Below the pieces are notes generated by a model that saw only the letters and a program-made list of their open reading frames with translations, ran no database searches and had not been told where the DNA came from. This document shows, in pieces, positions 47,856-58,976 of a stretch of DNA of 64,000 bases (within the stretch, counting starts at the first letter, position 1; every line of letters starts with the position of its first letter). A program made the translations under genes and the position numbers. The DNA is from Excoecaria cochinchinensis (taxonomy: Eukaryota > Streptophyta > Magnoliopsida > Malpighiales > Euphorbiaceae): positions 34,487,001-34,551,000 of the forward strand of contig CANTUQ010000004.1 of the NCBI GenBank assembly GCA_947683425.1. The letters run 5' to 3'.

Positions 47856-50791
47856 TGTAACAACCCAAAATGGGCCTAGTCGTATTTGGTACTCTAAGTC
47901 GGGATTTCAAGGGTAATTCGTGCATGTGGAATTTGAGTAATTGAGGACCCAATTGAAAAGAGATTTTAAGTTATTAAGGAAGGAATTGTGTTAGTGAGTA
48001 AAGTGTAATTTGCCAAGGACAAAAAGGGAATTGCTAAGGATTTAATTGGGTTTTGCCAAAGGACTAAAGAGTAATAAGACAAGATATTTTAATATTGGAC
48101 CAATAGGAGGCTGTCATGTGGCTTGGTGGGTGTGTGCAATTAATGTGGAAGGCAGATCACGTTTCCCTGCTCTCTCTTCTCCTCCTCTTCCTATTTTCTC
48201 TTCTTTTTCTCTTCACGTTTCTTGCCCTCCATTCCCTAGTTGTGTGTGTGAGCTGGAGTAGAGTGGGAAGATTTTGAGGCTGCTTTGAAGAGGTAAGTTG
48301 GGGTTTTAGGGTTTCCTGCGTTTGGGTTCTTCCTCTTCTTCTTCTGGTTTTATTTGAGGGTTTGGATTAAGAGATTTCTGGGATTTTGTTGTGCAAGCTT
48401 TGGGTGGCAAGAAGAAGGATAAGGGCAAGGAAAGGATTGAAGGTTCAAGAAGAGTGATTTTGGATCTTCAATTCCAGGTTTGGGAGCTTTGTTTGCCGCA
48501 TTTTAGTTTGGGAGTTTAATTGAGTTGTCTTTGCCTTAATTCTCATTTAGGTTATATATGTGTTTGTATTGTTTAATTTCTAGAATTTTGAGTGTCTTGG
48601 CATGTCTACATGCATGCTTTATGTGGGTAATTGTGTTAGTAATACATGATAATGATTCAATTGAAGGTATGTGAGAATTGATAGTGAAATTGCATGAAAT
48701 TGGGTAAACTCTGTTCTTAGTGTTCTTGGTATGAAATTTTATGTTTTTCCTTGTATTAATGGTTGAATCTTGTGATAATTGAGTGTAATTTGATCATGAG
48801 CATGTTGTGGTATGTAATTTAATGATAAGGCTAGAGTTTGTGCATGATTGAGTGGTTTTTGAATGGTTTTTGAAAGAGTTTTGTGAAAAGAAGAACTTTT
48901 TGCATTTTGGCTGGGAAAAAGGGAACACGCCTCTGTAGCGAGCGTAACATCCATCGCAATCATGACAGAGACGTGTTTTGCCGAGGAGAGAGGAAGAGCA
49001 TGAGTTGTGCAATCCAGCACGAGTTGTGCTCATCACCTCGCGATCGCCTCAGCTCCCACCGGAGGAAAGGGCACGAGACGTGCTCAAGGAACACCATTCG
49101 TGCTCGAAGAGCACGAGTTGTGCTCCTATGTGCCTCGTGCTATTTCTCGTTCTCCCTCAGCATGACCGGCCAGTAGCAGAAGAGCACGAGACGTGCTCGA
49201 AGAACACCATTCGTGCTCTTGAGACAAGACTCGCACACATGAGCACGAGTCGTGCTCATGTGCATGAGTCATGCACCGCTCTGCTCAGCAACACTTCTAC
49301 AGGCCTCTGTCGGGAGCGCGACAGAATTTTCTTCTACCTGCCCTATTTTTCTGCCTGATTTTTCAAAAACGATCTTTTTCTTTCACTTTGCATCTTTTCT
49401 CACTATTGCATAGGACATGTTTTTGCCTAATTATTGTTAGTATTTTTATTTTGATGTGTGTGATTATAAAATGATAGTATGTCAATAATTAATTATAATA
49501 TGCTTGGTAATAGTAGTGATTTCGGTATGTTGACATGCGTTTACATTTCATGATGTGATAACATATGTATTGGGTAGTGACATGGAAGTCTTGCTGGGCA
49601 TATGTTATGCCGGTCTCTGCTACTGTAGTGATTTTAGCATGTTGTTAGGTGTTTATGTTTCTCTATACACCATTACATGTATTGCGGTAGTAATGTGAGA
49701 GTATGGTGTATTCTCTTTGTGATTGGTTTCAGCTAGTGTTTGGGCAACATTGTGTGAAAATTTTATGCATGTATAGATAGTTAGAGATTATGCATTGTGT
49801 AATCTATGACTTTCTATATTTAATTGATCTTGGTATGTGTATGTAAGATTTAATTATATTTTCGCATGATGATGTTATGAATGTGATGTTATGTTATTAT
49901 TTCTTTGGTCTCTGCTATTGGAGCGTTTTTGGCATGATATTATATGTATCAGAGTGGTGCAGTGGAAGTGTTGTGCTTTGACCTTGCCAGTCAGTTCTCG
50001 GCTAGTGCGTGTATTATGGCATGATAGTTGTACGTTTGGACCTCTAGTGACTTTGCATGATACGTGTGTGCATCATTGTACGGTAGTGTAGTGCATCAAC
50101 TTCGTAATTCGGGTATCAGTTAACGTGTATGTGCATCCCTGCATGATAGTTGTGTTTCGTGTGAATCAGCTTTTGGTTGGTATATGGGTACTTTGGTATG
50201 ACGGTTGCTTGTATATATAATTTGTGTCTTCGCATGATGCGCCTTCTGATATCTGATACTTCGGTGGAACCGGTAAGTGTTTACATACGAGTTTATATGT
50301 ATTTTTGCATAATAATATATGGTTGTTTGTTTAGTGTCGGTTTTCTTTGTTCCTCCCCACTAAGCGTTATCGCTTAGCACGGGTTCTTTTTTCATGTAGG
50401 TGGCAGGTTTTGGTTCGGTTCGAGTCCAGCATCTGCAGGGTCGGCCACATAGGAGTTAGAAGTGTTTTGTTATAGTTTTGTTTTTAGCTCCTGTATTTTT
50501 AATTATGTATTTCTGTACCGATTTGTATATGTATTTATATGTAAGATCGGAGGATAGTATTTAGAGATGTAATTATTTTGTATTCCAACTGTGATCAGGC
50601 TTTTATCATAATGAATGTTGTTATGTTAATGCATGTGGATGATGTTTCTTAAAAGTTTTAATTTTCGCTGTATTTTTGTATGTTTTTATGTATGAATGTA
50701 TGCTTCCACTTAATGTATGTGTGCATATATGTGAGTGAGCGTCGGTCGCGCTCTCCGGCGTCCTTCCAATGGGGGTGTAGGGGGTGTTACA
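47856..50791 (+). mobile_element. RT-H 3' LTR
   Basis: The 2,936-bp LTR has the same termini as the 5' copy. It retains the full palindrome island (48931-49325: GAGCACGA..TCGTGCTC and TGTCGCGA-type dyads) and adjacent AT-rich sequence missing from the 5' copy. Putative intron 48293-48477; CTAAGCG hairpin 50360-50377. Confidence 0.9.
48931..49325. repeat. RT-H palindrome island, GAGCACGA..TCGTGCTC type
   Basis: Roughly a dozen dyads of 14-17 bp, such as GAGCACGAGACGTGCTC and GAGCACGAGTCGTGCTC, are bracketed by TGTCGCGA-type dyads (CTCTGTAGCGAGCG..., CTGTCGGGAGCGCGACAG). It starts 1,075 bp into the LTR. The 5' LTR keeps only its first part (45632-45804). Confidence 0.92.
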
Positions 50792-50796
50792 AGGGC

Positions 50797-52955
50797 ACTA
50801 GTACTCAGGGGGCATGTAGGTCAGCAGGCCCCAGTAGTGGCACGAGGAAGACAGTGGAAGTTTCAGCCACCAACACTGCCCCAAGGCATTTTTCCAATTT
50901 AGGAAGGTCTCTATCATGGGTACATCGAAGGCTGGTAAAGGAAGGGAAGTTGCAGCCTTTGCTAGCTCGACCAGCCAAGACTCAGGGTATGCTAGGGCAC
51001 AAGGACAATGACTACTGCACATATCATCAGCACACCGGACACACAACTGATAACAGCAAGGTGCTGAGACATGCGATTCAGGACTTAATTGATTCATAAT
51101 AGATCACAGAACCAGAGAAGAGAGAGAATCAAAAGAAATTTGGGTATAACAATGTGCCCCCGCCAGTATTTATGATCAGGTCTAGTCTGCCCAAATAATT
51201 TGTATTGAGAGACTTATACGGCGTCGATGCCAACACTGATATCACAAGCCTCCATGAGGTAAGTGAAGAAGGTATTCCCATGGCAGTGATCGACTACTGG
51301 TCCATTGATGACAGTGGAAATGAAAATGATAACAATTCTAAAAATGAAGTGTTTCCTAACCCTTGGGGTTCGGAGGAGGAGGAGGAAGAAGAGAGGAAGG
51401 AGAAGAAGAAGAAGGTAGGAGCTGTGACCCGAAGTGGAAGGGTAGCTCCAGACATAGAAAGGCCACAAGATCCGACAATTGGCCAAAACGAAAAGGAGTT
51501 GGAAGATGATCCAATAATGAAGCAATTGAAAAAGACGCCGGCTCGGATTTTGAAATGGGATCTTTTGAGACAGTCTCCATCCCACAGGTAGAAATTGGTG
51601 GAGGCTTTATGTGAGATAACAGTGGCCACGACTATCTCGCCCACAAAACTACTGGATGTGGTAAAGGGAGGAGCTGGGGAAAATGTGGTTTTTACAAGCG
51701 CTAACCTGCCAGCAGAAGGCCGCAACCATAATCGCCCCTTGTACATATGGGCATAGATCAACTAAAAGCATATGGCTTGTGTCATGGTGGATGATGGTTC
51801 ATTAATTAATGTGTGCCCGCTAGTGGTAATGGTAGCTTTTGGGGTGAATGAGGATATGCTAGCTAAGTCTAATCTAACAATCACGGCTTATGATGATTCG
51901 CGAAGGTAGGCTTCCGGGACATTCAAGGCGGTAGTCAAGACCGGGCCAGTAGAAATGGAATTAGAGTTTGTTGTCCTGCCTATCCCCACCAACTTTTCAG
52001 CCCTTTTGGGAAGGCCATGGTTCCATAAGCTGGGAGGAGTCCCCTCTACTCTACATCAGATGGTCAAGATTCCTCAAAAAGGGCAAGTTGTGACCATAAT
52101 GGAGAACCAGGTCTCTATCTTGGAGATTGCCAGGCAACCTTTTAGTGGATTCCACATCGTTGTGATAGATGGGGAGGAGCAGGTGGAAGGAAGCCCCCAA
52201 GTGCTAAATATAATGAAGAGGATGTCATTCCTTCCTGGCACAGATCTGGGCAAGAACTCTCAGGGATCACCTACGGCCATTGCTACTAGAGGTCAGAAGG
52301 ATAGGAGGGGCCTCAGATATAAGGGTGCCTTGAAGAAGGGTAAGAAGCCAGTGGGTGAAGTGCCCCATATCAGGAAGAGCTTTGTACCAGCCACTGCAGC
52401 ATGTACCTACACGGGGGAACCTGAGCCTTAGTGGGTTAATGGAAGGATTGTACCGGGGTTTAAGGTCTTTAATGATGTTTTCGACTGGGACATCGGATTA
52501 ATCAAGCCAACAGAGGGCTTTTGGGACGAAGAAATCATGACCAGGGAAACAGTTTGGGACCGAGAAGCGCCCGAAGACGTTATCACTGAGAGGTTGATGA
52601 CTACCCAGCTGAAGGGGAAGGCAATGGTAGAAGAAGCCACATAGGGGATCGCTACATAGCCTCAAAAAGCCAGATTGATGCAGAGCCATAAGCTTCAACA
52701 GTTGAGCCGGCAGAAGAGAAAAAAGAGAATAGTTTAGATTTTCTTTTTATTCCAGAACTTTTTAATAATGTTAATGACGTTTTTAGTTCTATCAATAAAG
52801 TGAACAATTTTGCTTACTTGTGCGATGTATTATGCATGATCATGATCATAGTCCATCTATATTTGACATTGATTCAACTAATGCTACTCCATTTAATCTT
52901 GGAACCTCGGAAAATCCGAAAGAGATCTTGATAGCATCTAACATTACTCCTGAAG
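50797..52955 (+). pseudogene. RT-G gag C-terminus, protease and pol start (Tat/Ogre-type)
   Basis: Gag resumes after RT-H with RHFSNLGRSLSWVHRRLVKEGKL and a knuckle-like CTYHQHTGHTTDNS whose final Cys (kept in RT-E) is Ser. Next come VPPPVFMIRSSLPK, an acidic/Lys-rich linker (51360-51420) and a retropepsin region with VDDGSLINVCPL (about 51787-51822) and LGRPWFHKLGGVPSTLHQ (about 52003-52056). The segment FNLGTSENPKEILIASNITPE marks the start of pol. In-frame stops and frame changes occur throughout. At 52955 RT-I interrupts; RT and integrase would lie right of the window. Confidence 0.78.
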
Positions 52956-54235
52956 TGTAACACCCCAAAACCACCCTTGTAGAGTGAGCCTTGTGTGCGT
53001 GTAGATATGCGTGGTTTATTTTAAGCATGTGTTTATTTTTGATTGAATTAATTTGTTATTATGTTTTAGTTGGGTTGTGTTTCAGTGTGAGTGAGTGTAT
53101 TAGAGTAGTGTGTGTGTTGTGGGCTATAGTTAGGTGTGAGTGAGTGTATGGGAGTAGTGTGTGATTAAGAGATTAGTCTTGGGTGTGTCTTGAAGGATGG
53201 GAGTAGGTGTGGTTAGTAGGTGGCCCAATGAGGAGTTGACATGTGGCATGAGAGAGGGAAAAAGAGGGACAACTGTTCTTCCCCTTGTTCTTATCCCGTT
53301 TTCCTCTCCTTTTTCCTTTAATTCCCGTTACCTCTTTATTTTCTTCTTCCTCTTTATTTCTTTCTATGATTTTTTCTTTTGTTGGAATCGGGTGAGCTGT
53401 GGTGAGTTCGGGTAGTTGGAATTGGTTGGTAAGTTTGTAATTAGTGTTCTTCCTTCTTCTTTTCTTTGAGTGAGTTTTTACCTAAGTGTATGTTGAGGTT
53501 GAATTCTGGTTTTGCTGGGTTTTGTGACTCAGAATTTTCGCTTAAGGAGACGAAGGGCAAGGAGATCGCGAGTGGTAGTGGAGTTCGAGATTGAGACACC
53601 ATATTCTTGAGGTTTGGGAACGTTTGTGTATTTTGTGCATTTTGGGTATTTTGATGATTTCTGTGTTATGACTGAAATTGATGAGGTTGATTGTGTATTT
53701 TGGCTTCTATGAGTTATGGGTATTGTTTAATTTGAGTTGAGAACTATGGGTTGTGAAGGATAGAGTTAAATTATGGAAATTTTTCATGTTTTCTTAGAAA
53801 TTGCTGGTTTGAGAACTTTTGGATTTGATTTTGTGATTTGTTTGATTTAATGACAATTTTTGAGTTTAAAGGTTATGTTTTATGTTGTATATAGTGGCTT
53901 GATCGAAGGACTTTTCTTAGAACTGAGTTTTGGAACCAAAGGAGTGAATGGGTGAAAGTGGAGAATGAATTTCTGCAGATGTTGGCATTGGGAGTGGAAT
54001 TCCCGACTCTGTCGTGAGCGCGACGATGTCGCGAGGTCGCGACAGAGCTCGGTGATCTCTGTCCCATTGCGCGTACCGAGCTGCGAGCGGCCGGGCGTGC
54101 GTAGCGGGAACTCCATGTCGCGAGCGCGACGCATGTCGCGATCGCGATAGAGAGCTTAGCATGTGGCCAAGCTTCTGTCACGAGCGCGCCCTGGTCGTGA
54201 GCCCGCAAAAGTTCTTACTGGTGCTCACTGTCGCT
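52956..54235 (+). mobile_element. RT-I 5' LTR, truncated
   Basis: It starts TGTAACACCCCAAAACC and matches 58568-58976 plus 62851 to about 63710. A putative intron runs from 53429 to 53611 and a TGTCGCGA..CGCGACA island from 54007. The LTR stops matching its partner at about 54232, where it joins gag directly; the remaining LTR, primer site and gag start are deleted. Confidence 0.85.
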
Positions 54236-55200
54236 AGGCTCTGCTTATGATTGAAGCGGGTGTTAAGAGAAATCATATGTCCACCGGATAGAGAAGTGGA
54301 ATGTGTAGTGTCTCTGTTGCAAGGCTCTGCTTATGATTGGTGGAGGTTTGTGCTTACTCAGCCTCAGCTTCCTGAGCCTTTGTCATTGGAGTTCTTCGAG
54401 AAGGAGTTTCGGAATAAGTATATAACTAAGGCTTTCAAAGACGCCGGATGGGCGCAGTTCTTGAGTCTCAGGCAGAGAGTAATGTCAGTGGCAGATTATG
54501 AGAATGAGTTCAACAGATTAAGTAACCGAGAATTCTTACTGATGAGTTCCGATGTCAACACTTTGAGGCGGGTTTCTATGAATCTTTGAAGGCTATGCTA
54601 GTTTCTTTGATGTCAGCTCCGAATGTTAACTATTATCAGTTGGTTCAGGCAGCTTTAAGAGTGGAGCGCTCTGAGAATGTGTTTAGAGAGAAGGCTTTAA
54701 GGAGAAGGACCTCGAGAGGCAGTTCTTCTTCGGGAAAAAGATCGAGGGAATCTCAAGGAAACCCTACCAATGAGTCTTTAGCTGGTCTGGCTTCTAGAGG
54801 AAGAAGACAAGACTCTTCTAGAGGAGCAGGCTTGGGTAGAGGAAGTGATGGAGGTAGAGGCGAAGGTACGCCTCAATGCTCCCATTGTAGTAAGCGTCAC
54901 TGGGGCGAATGTCGATTGTTGACTGGAGGGTGTTTTAAGTGTGGTAGTACGGACCACTTCCTCGCTAATTGCCCGAATCTGCGTGAGTATGCTCAAGGTC
55001 AACAAGAGGGTCGTCGAGCAGGATCAAATGCTCCTCAAGTAAGCCGTGGTAGAGGTCGAGGACGGGGTCGTGGTGGACAGCCTTGGGAGAGAGAGTTATC
55101 TGAGTCTGTGGGCCGCCCTATTCCGACCGCTGGTAGAGCCTATGCCATGAAAGCCAGGGATGAGCAGAATGCACTGGAAGTAATTGCCGGTAAGTTTTTA
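54236..55200 (+). pseudogene. RT-I gag (Tekay-like), truncated and frameshifted
   Basis: Begins in the gag core: VLREIICPPDREVECVVSLLQG, AYDWWRFVLTQPQLPEPLSLEFFEKEF, NKYITKAFKDAGWAQFLS. A frameshift near 54530-54590 is followed by VSLMSAPNVNYYQLVQAALRVERSE. The knuckles CSHCSKRHWGEC and CFKCGSTDHFLANC and an Arg/Gly-rich tail (RGRGRGRGRGG) are intact. An 18-bp segment (54236-54253) is an exact copy of 54322-54339 and sits on the deletion junction. Confidence 0.87.
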
Positions 55201-58200
55201 TTGTTTGATTATGAAGTGTATGCTTTGATAGATCCGGGTTCAACCCATTCTTATTTGTGTTCTAGTAATTTGAGTGATAGTTTGGGGAGTGATGATAGGT
55301 TGGATTATGAGATTTGTGTGTCTAGCCCTTTGGGTAGAGTGTTGTTGTCAATTTGGTTTGTCGGAATTGCCCCTTAAGAATTCAAGGCATGGAGTTTGCA
55401 GTGGACTTGATTCGGTTGCCATTCCATGAGTTTGATGTAATTTTGGGAATGGATTGGTTAGCCAAGCATCAAACTATAGTGAATTGCCATAGGAAAGTGG
55501 TAATTCTCAAAAATAAAGACCAGTTACCAGTGATTGTGAAAGGTGAAGGGAGTAGTCCGTTGCATAATGTTATTTTAGCCATGAGGGCCAAGAGGTTGTC
55601 AGAAAGGGATGTGAAGCGTATTTGGCCTTAGTTCTGGATTCTCGGAGGGGACAAGTGGAGATTCAAGACATTCCGATTGTGAGGGATTTTGAGGATGTTT
55701 TTCCGGAAGAGTTATCGGGGTTACCTCCGGAGAGAGAAGCAGAATTGTCAGTGGAGATTATATCGGGAGCATCTCCGATTTCTAAGACTCCATATCGGAT
55801 GGCTCCAGTGGAATTAAAAGAATTGAAAAGTCAGCTGCAAGAACTTCTGGATAAAGGATTCATCCGGCCCAGTGTATCACCGTGGGGTGCTCCGGTTCTA
55901 TTTTTTAAGAAGAAAGACGAGACACTGCGGATGTGCATAGATTACCGATAACTCAACAAGGTTACGGTAAAGAATAAGTACCCGTTACCTCGGATTGAGG
56001 ACCTTTTTGATCAGTTAAGGGGGGCAGGAGTGTTTTCCAAGATAGATTTGAGATCAGGTTACTACCAGTTGAGGGTAAAGGATACGGATGTGGCAAATAC
56101 GGCTTTTTGGATGCGTTATGGTCACTATGAATTCCTAGTGCTGCCATTTGGTTTGACCAACGCGCCCGCAGCTTTTATGGATTTGATGAACAGGGTTTTT
56201 AGACAGTATCTGGATCGGTTTGTGGTAGTGTTCATTGACGATATCCTTGTTTATTCGAGGAATGAAAAGGAACATGAAGAACATCTCCGTTTGGTATTAT
56301 AAGTGTTGAGAAATCACCAGCTTTATGCTAAACTCAGTAAGTGTGAGTTTTGGTTAAAAGAAGTAACTTTTATGGGACATGTGGTCTCAGCTGAAGGTAT
56401 TCGGGTAGACCCATCCAAAGTGGAGGCTATTGTGAACTGGTTACCGCCTAAGAATGTGCCAGAAGTAAGAAGTTTTCTGGGTTTGGCTGGTTACTATAGG
56501 CTTTTTGTCAAAGGATTCTCAGTAATAGCTTCCCGTTTGACTAGACTTCTCCGAAAAGAAGTTAAGTATGTTTGGTCTGATAGATGTCAAGCGAGTTTTG
56601 AGCAGCAGAAAGAGATGTTGATCAAGGCTCCTGTGCTTACACAGCCTGTGTCGGGTAAGGAATTCACTATGTACAGTGATGCTTTTGGAGTGGGTTTAGG
56701 TTGTGTTCTAATGCAAGATGGTAAGGTAATTTCCTATGCTTCCCGACAGTTAAAACCCCATGAGCAAAATTACCCGACACATGATCTAGAGCTAGCAGCG
56801 GTAGTGTTTGCACTTAAAGTGTGGCGGCATTATTTGTATGGAGAGAAGTGCCGAATCTTCACCGATCATAAGAGTTTGAAGTATCTGCTAACTTAAAAAG
56901 AGTTGAACTTGCGGCAACGAAGATGGTTAGAATTGTTCAAGGACTACGACTGTATTATTGACTATCATCCAGGCAAGGCAAAGTAGTGGCGGATGCCCTC
57001 AGTAGAAAGTCAGTTTTAGCTCTGTCTGTTAATCGCGGTAGGTGGAGATTTGATTCAGAGGGAGCATTGATTGCTCAATTAAAGGCTAGGCCAAGTTTAA
57101 GGCAAGTGATAGTGGATACTCAGTTGCAAGATCATGTGTTACAGCGAGTTTGTCAAGCAGTGAGAGAAGGTAAGCGGACAGAGTATTCAGTAGACAGTGA
57201 GGGAGTGCTCTGGCAAGGTGATCGGTTGTGTGTACCTAATGTGGGTAATGTAAGAAAGAAGCTTTTGCAAGAGGCTCACTCGTCAGTCTTCACTATGCAT
57301 CCAGGTGGAGATAAAATGTATCAAGATCTCAAGCAATTCTATTAGTGGCCGGGTATGAAAAAGGATATTACAGAGTTTGTTTCAAAGTGTTTAGTATGTC
57401 AGCAAGTAAAAATTGAGCACCAGGTTCCATCGGGTTTGCTGCATCCCTTACCCATTCCTCAATGGAAATGGGATGAGGTGGCGATGGATTTTGTAACCGG
57501 ATTGCCATTAACACAGCGCAAGCATGATTCAGTGTGGGTCATAGTCGACCGGTTGTCAAAGTCAGTGCACTTCTTGCCTGTTCGATTAGATTATTCTATG
57601 AACAAGTTGGCAGAGGTATATGTGAGTGAGATAGTCAGACTTCATGGAGTTCCGTTGTCTATTGTGTCAGATCGAGACCCTCGGTTCACGTCCAAGTTTT
57701 GGAAAGAACTTCAGTTAGCTTTGGGTACTCGGCTAAATTTCAGTACAGCGTTTCATCCTCAGACCGATGGCCAATCTGAGAGAGTTATCCAGATTCTTGA
57801 GGACATGCTTCGGGGTTGTGCTATGGAATTTTCTAGAAGTTTGGATCGATATGTGCCTCTGATGGAATTCGCATATAATAATAGTCATTAAGCAAGCATC
57901 GGAATGGCCCCTTATGAGGTGTTGTATGGGCGAAAATGTAGAATGCCAGTATGTTGGACTCAATTATCAGAAAGAGCTTTGATAGGCCCCGAGTTAGTGA
58001 GAGACACTGAAGAGAAAGTTAGAATTGTGCAACAGAATCTGAAATCAGCTAAAGACAGACAGCGATCGTATGCTAATTTGAAGCGCAGAGATATTCAGTA
58101 TGAAGTTGGTGATAAGGTATTCTTAAAAGTTTCTCCGTGGCGAAAAGTTCTTCGTTTTGGAAAGAAAGGAAACTTGAGCCCCCGATTTATTTGACCCTAT

Positions 58201-58567
58201 GAAATCTTGGAGAGGATTGGCCCGGTGGCTTATCGGTTAGCATTACCGACAGAGTTAGCTAAATTACATGATGTCTTTCATGTATCTATGCTCCGTCGCT
58301 ACCGATCAAATCCATCACATATGCTTAAAGTGCAAGATATTCGAGTTCAGTCAGATTTTTCTTTTGATGAAGAACCGAAGGAGATTCTAGCTAGAGAGAT
58401 CAAGCAGCTTCGGAACAAGCAGATACCATTGGTTAAAGTGCTTGGGCAACATCAAGGTATTGAGGAAGCAACCTGGGAACCGAAAGAGGCAATGAGAACT
58501 CAGTATCCTCAACTATTTGGATCAGGTGAGAATTTCGAGGATGAAATTCTTTTAAGGAGGGGAGTAT
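55201..58567 (+). pseudogene. RT-I pol: protease, RT, RNase H, integrase, chromodomain-like tail
   Basis: The domain order equals RT-D and all domains remain recognisable. Protease has DPGSTHSY (about 55231). RT has FIDD (about 56231), RNase H has YSDAFGVGLG where RT-D has YIDASGVGLG, integrase has EAHSSVFTMHPGG...CLVCQQVK and a full DD(35)E core, and the tail ends TWEPKEAMRTQYPQLF. Stops at 55948, 56300, 56894 and 57889 fit CAA/CAG to TAA; 57343 fits TGG to TAG; 58192 (TGA for Gly) does not fit this pattern. One-base losses or gains shift the frame near 55360, 55615 and 56985. The element cannot produce pol. Confidence 0.92.
58530..58567 (+). other. RT-I PPT-proximal hairpin and polypurine tract
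   Basis: GAATTTCG-AGGA-TGAAATTC (58530-58549): one arm base has changed C to T, which still allows a G-U pair in RNA. The purine tract TTTTAAGGAGGGGAG follows. Confidence 0.75.
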
Positions 58568-58976
58568 TGCAACACCACAAAACCACCCTAGTAGAGTGAG
58601 CCTTGTGTACGTGTAGATAAGCGTGGTTTATTTTAAGCATGTGTTTATTTTTGATTGAATTAATTTGTTATTATGTTTTAGTTGGGTTGTGTTTTAGTGT
58701 GAGTGAGTGTATTAGAGTAGTGTGTGTGTTGTGGGCTATAGTTAGGTGTGAGTGAGTGTATGGGAGTAGTGTGTGATTAAGAGATTAGTCTTGGGTGTGT
58801 CTTGAAGGATGGGAGTAGGTGTGGTTAGTAGGTGGCCCAATGAGGAGTTGACATGTGGCATGAGAGAGGGAAAAAGAGGGACAGCTGTTCTTCCCCTTGT
58901 TCTTATCCCGTTTTCCTCTCCTTTCTCCTTCATTTCCCGTTACCTCTTTATTTTCTTCTTCCTCTTTATTTCTTTC
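58568..58976 (+). mobile_element. RT-I 3' LTR, first part
   Basis: Starts TGCAACACCACAAAACC (5' copy TGTAACACCCC) and matches 52956-53360 nearly base for base until it is split by RT-J. Confidence 0.88.

Larger units (their letters stand above)
44525..50791 (+). mobile_element. RT-H: non-autonomous gag-only LTR element
   Basis: The 6,267-bp element has two long LTRs flanking only 777 bp of internal sequence, an iMet primer site (47084-47095), a polypurine tract and a perfect 5-bp TSD, AGGGC (44520-44524 and 50792-50796). The intact TSD and matching LTR ends show it transposed as a unit even though protease, RT, RNase H and integrase are absent. Enzymes must have been supplied by a related Tekay-like element. 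Confidence 0.9.

Noticed and set aside
48883..49358. Open frames over the RT-H palindrome island (and similar frames at 53873-54208, 59939-60187 and 63407-63790)
   Set aside because: They run through palindromic GC-rich repeats in LTRs, with low-complexity Arg/Ser/His composition, open in several frames and both strands.
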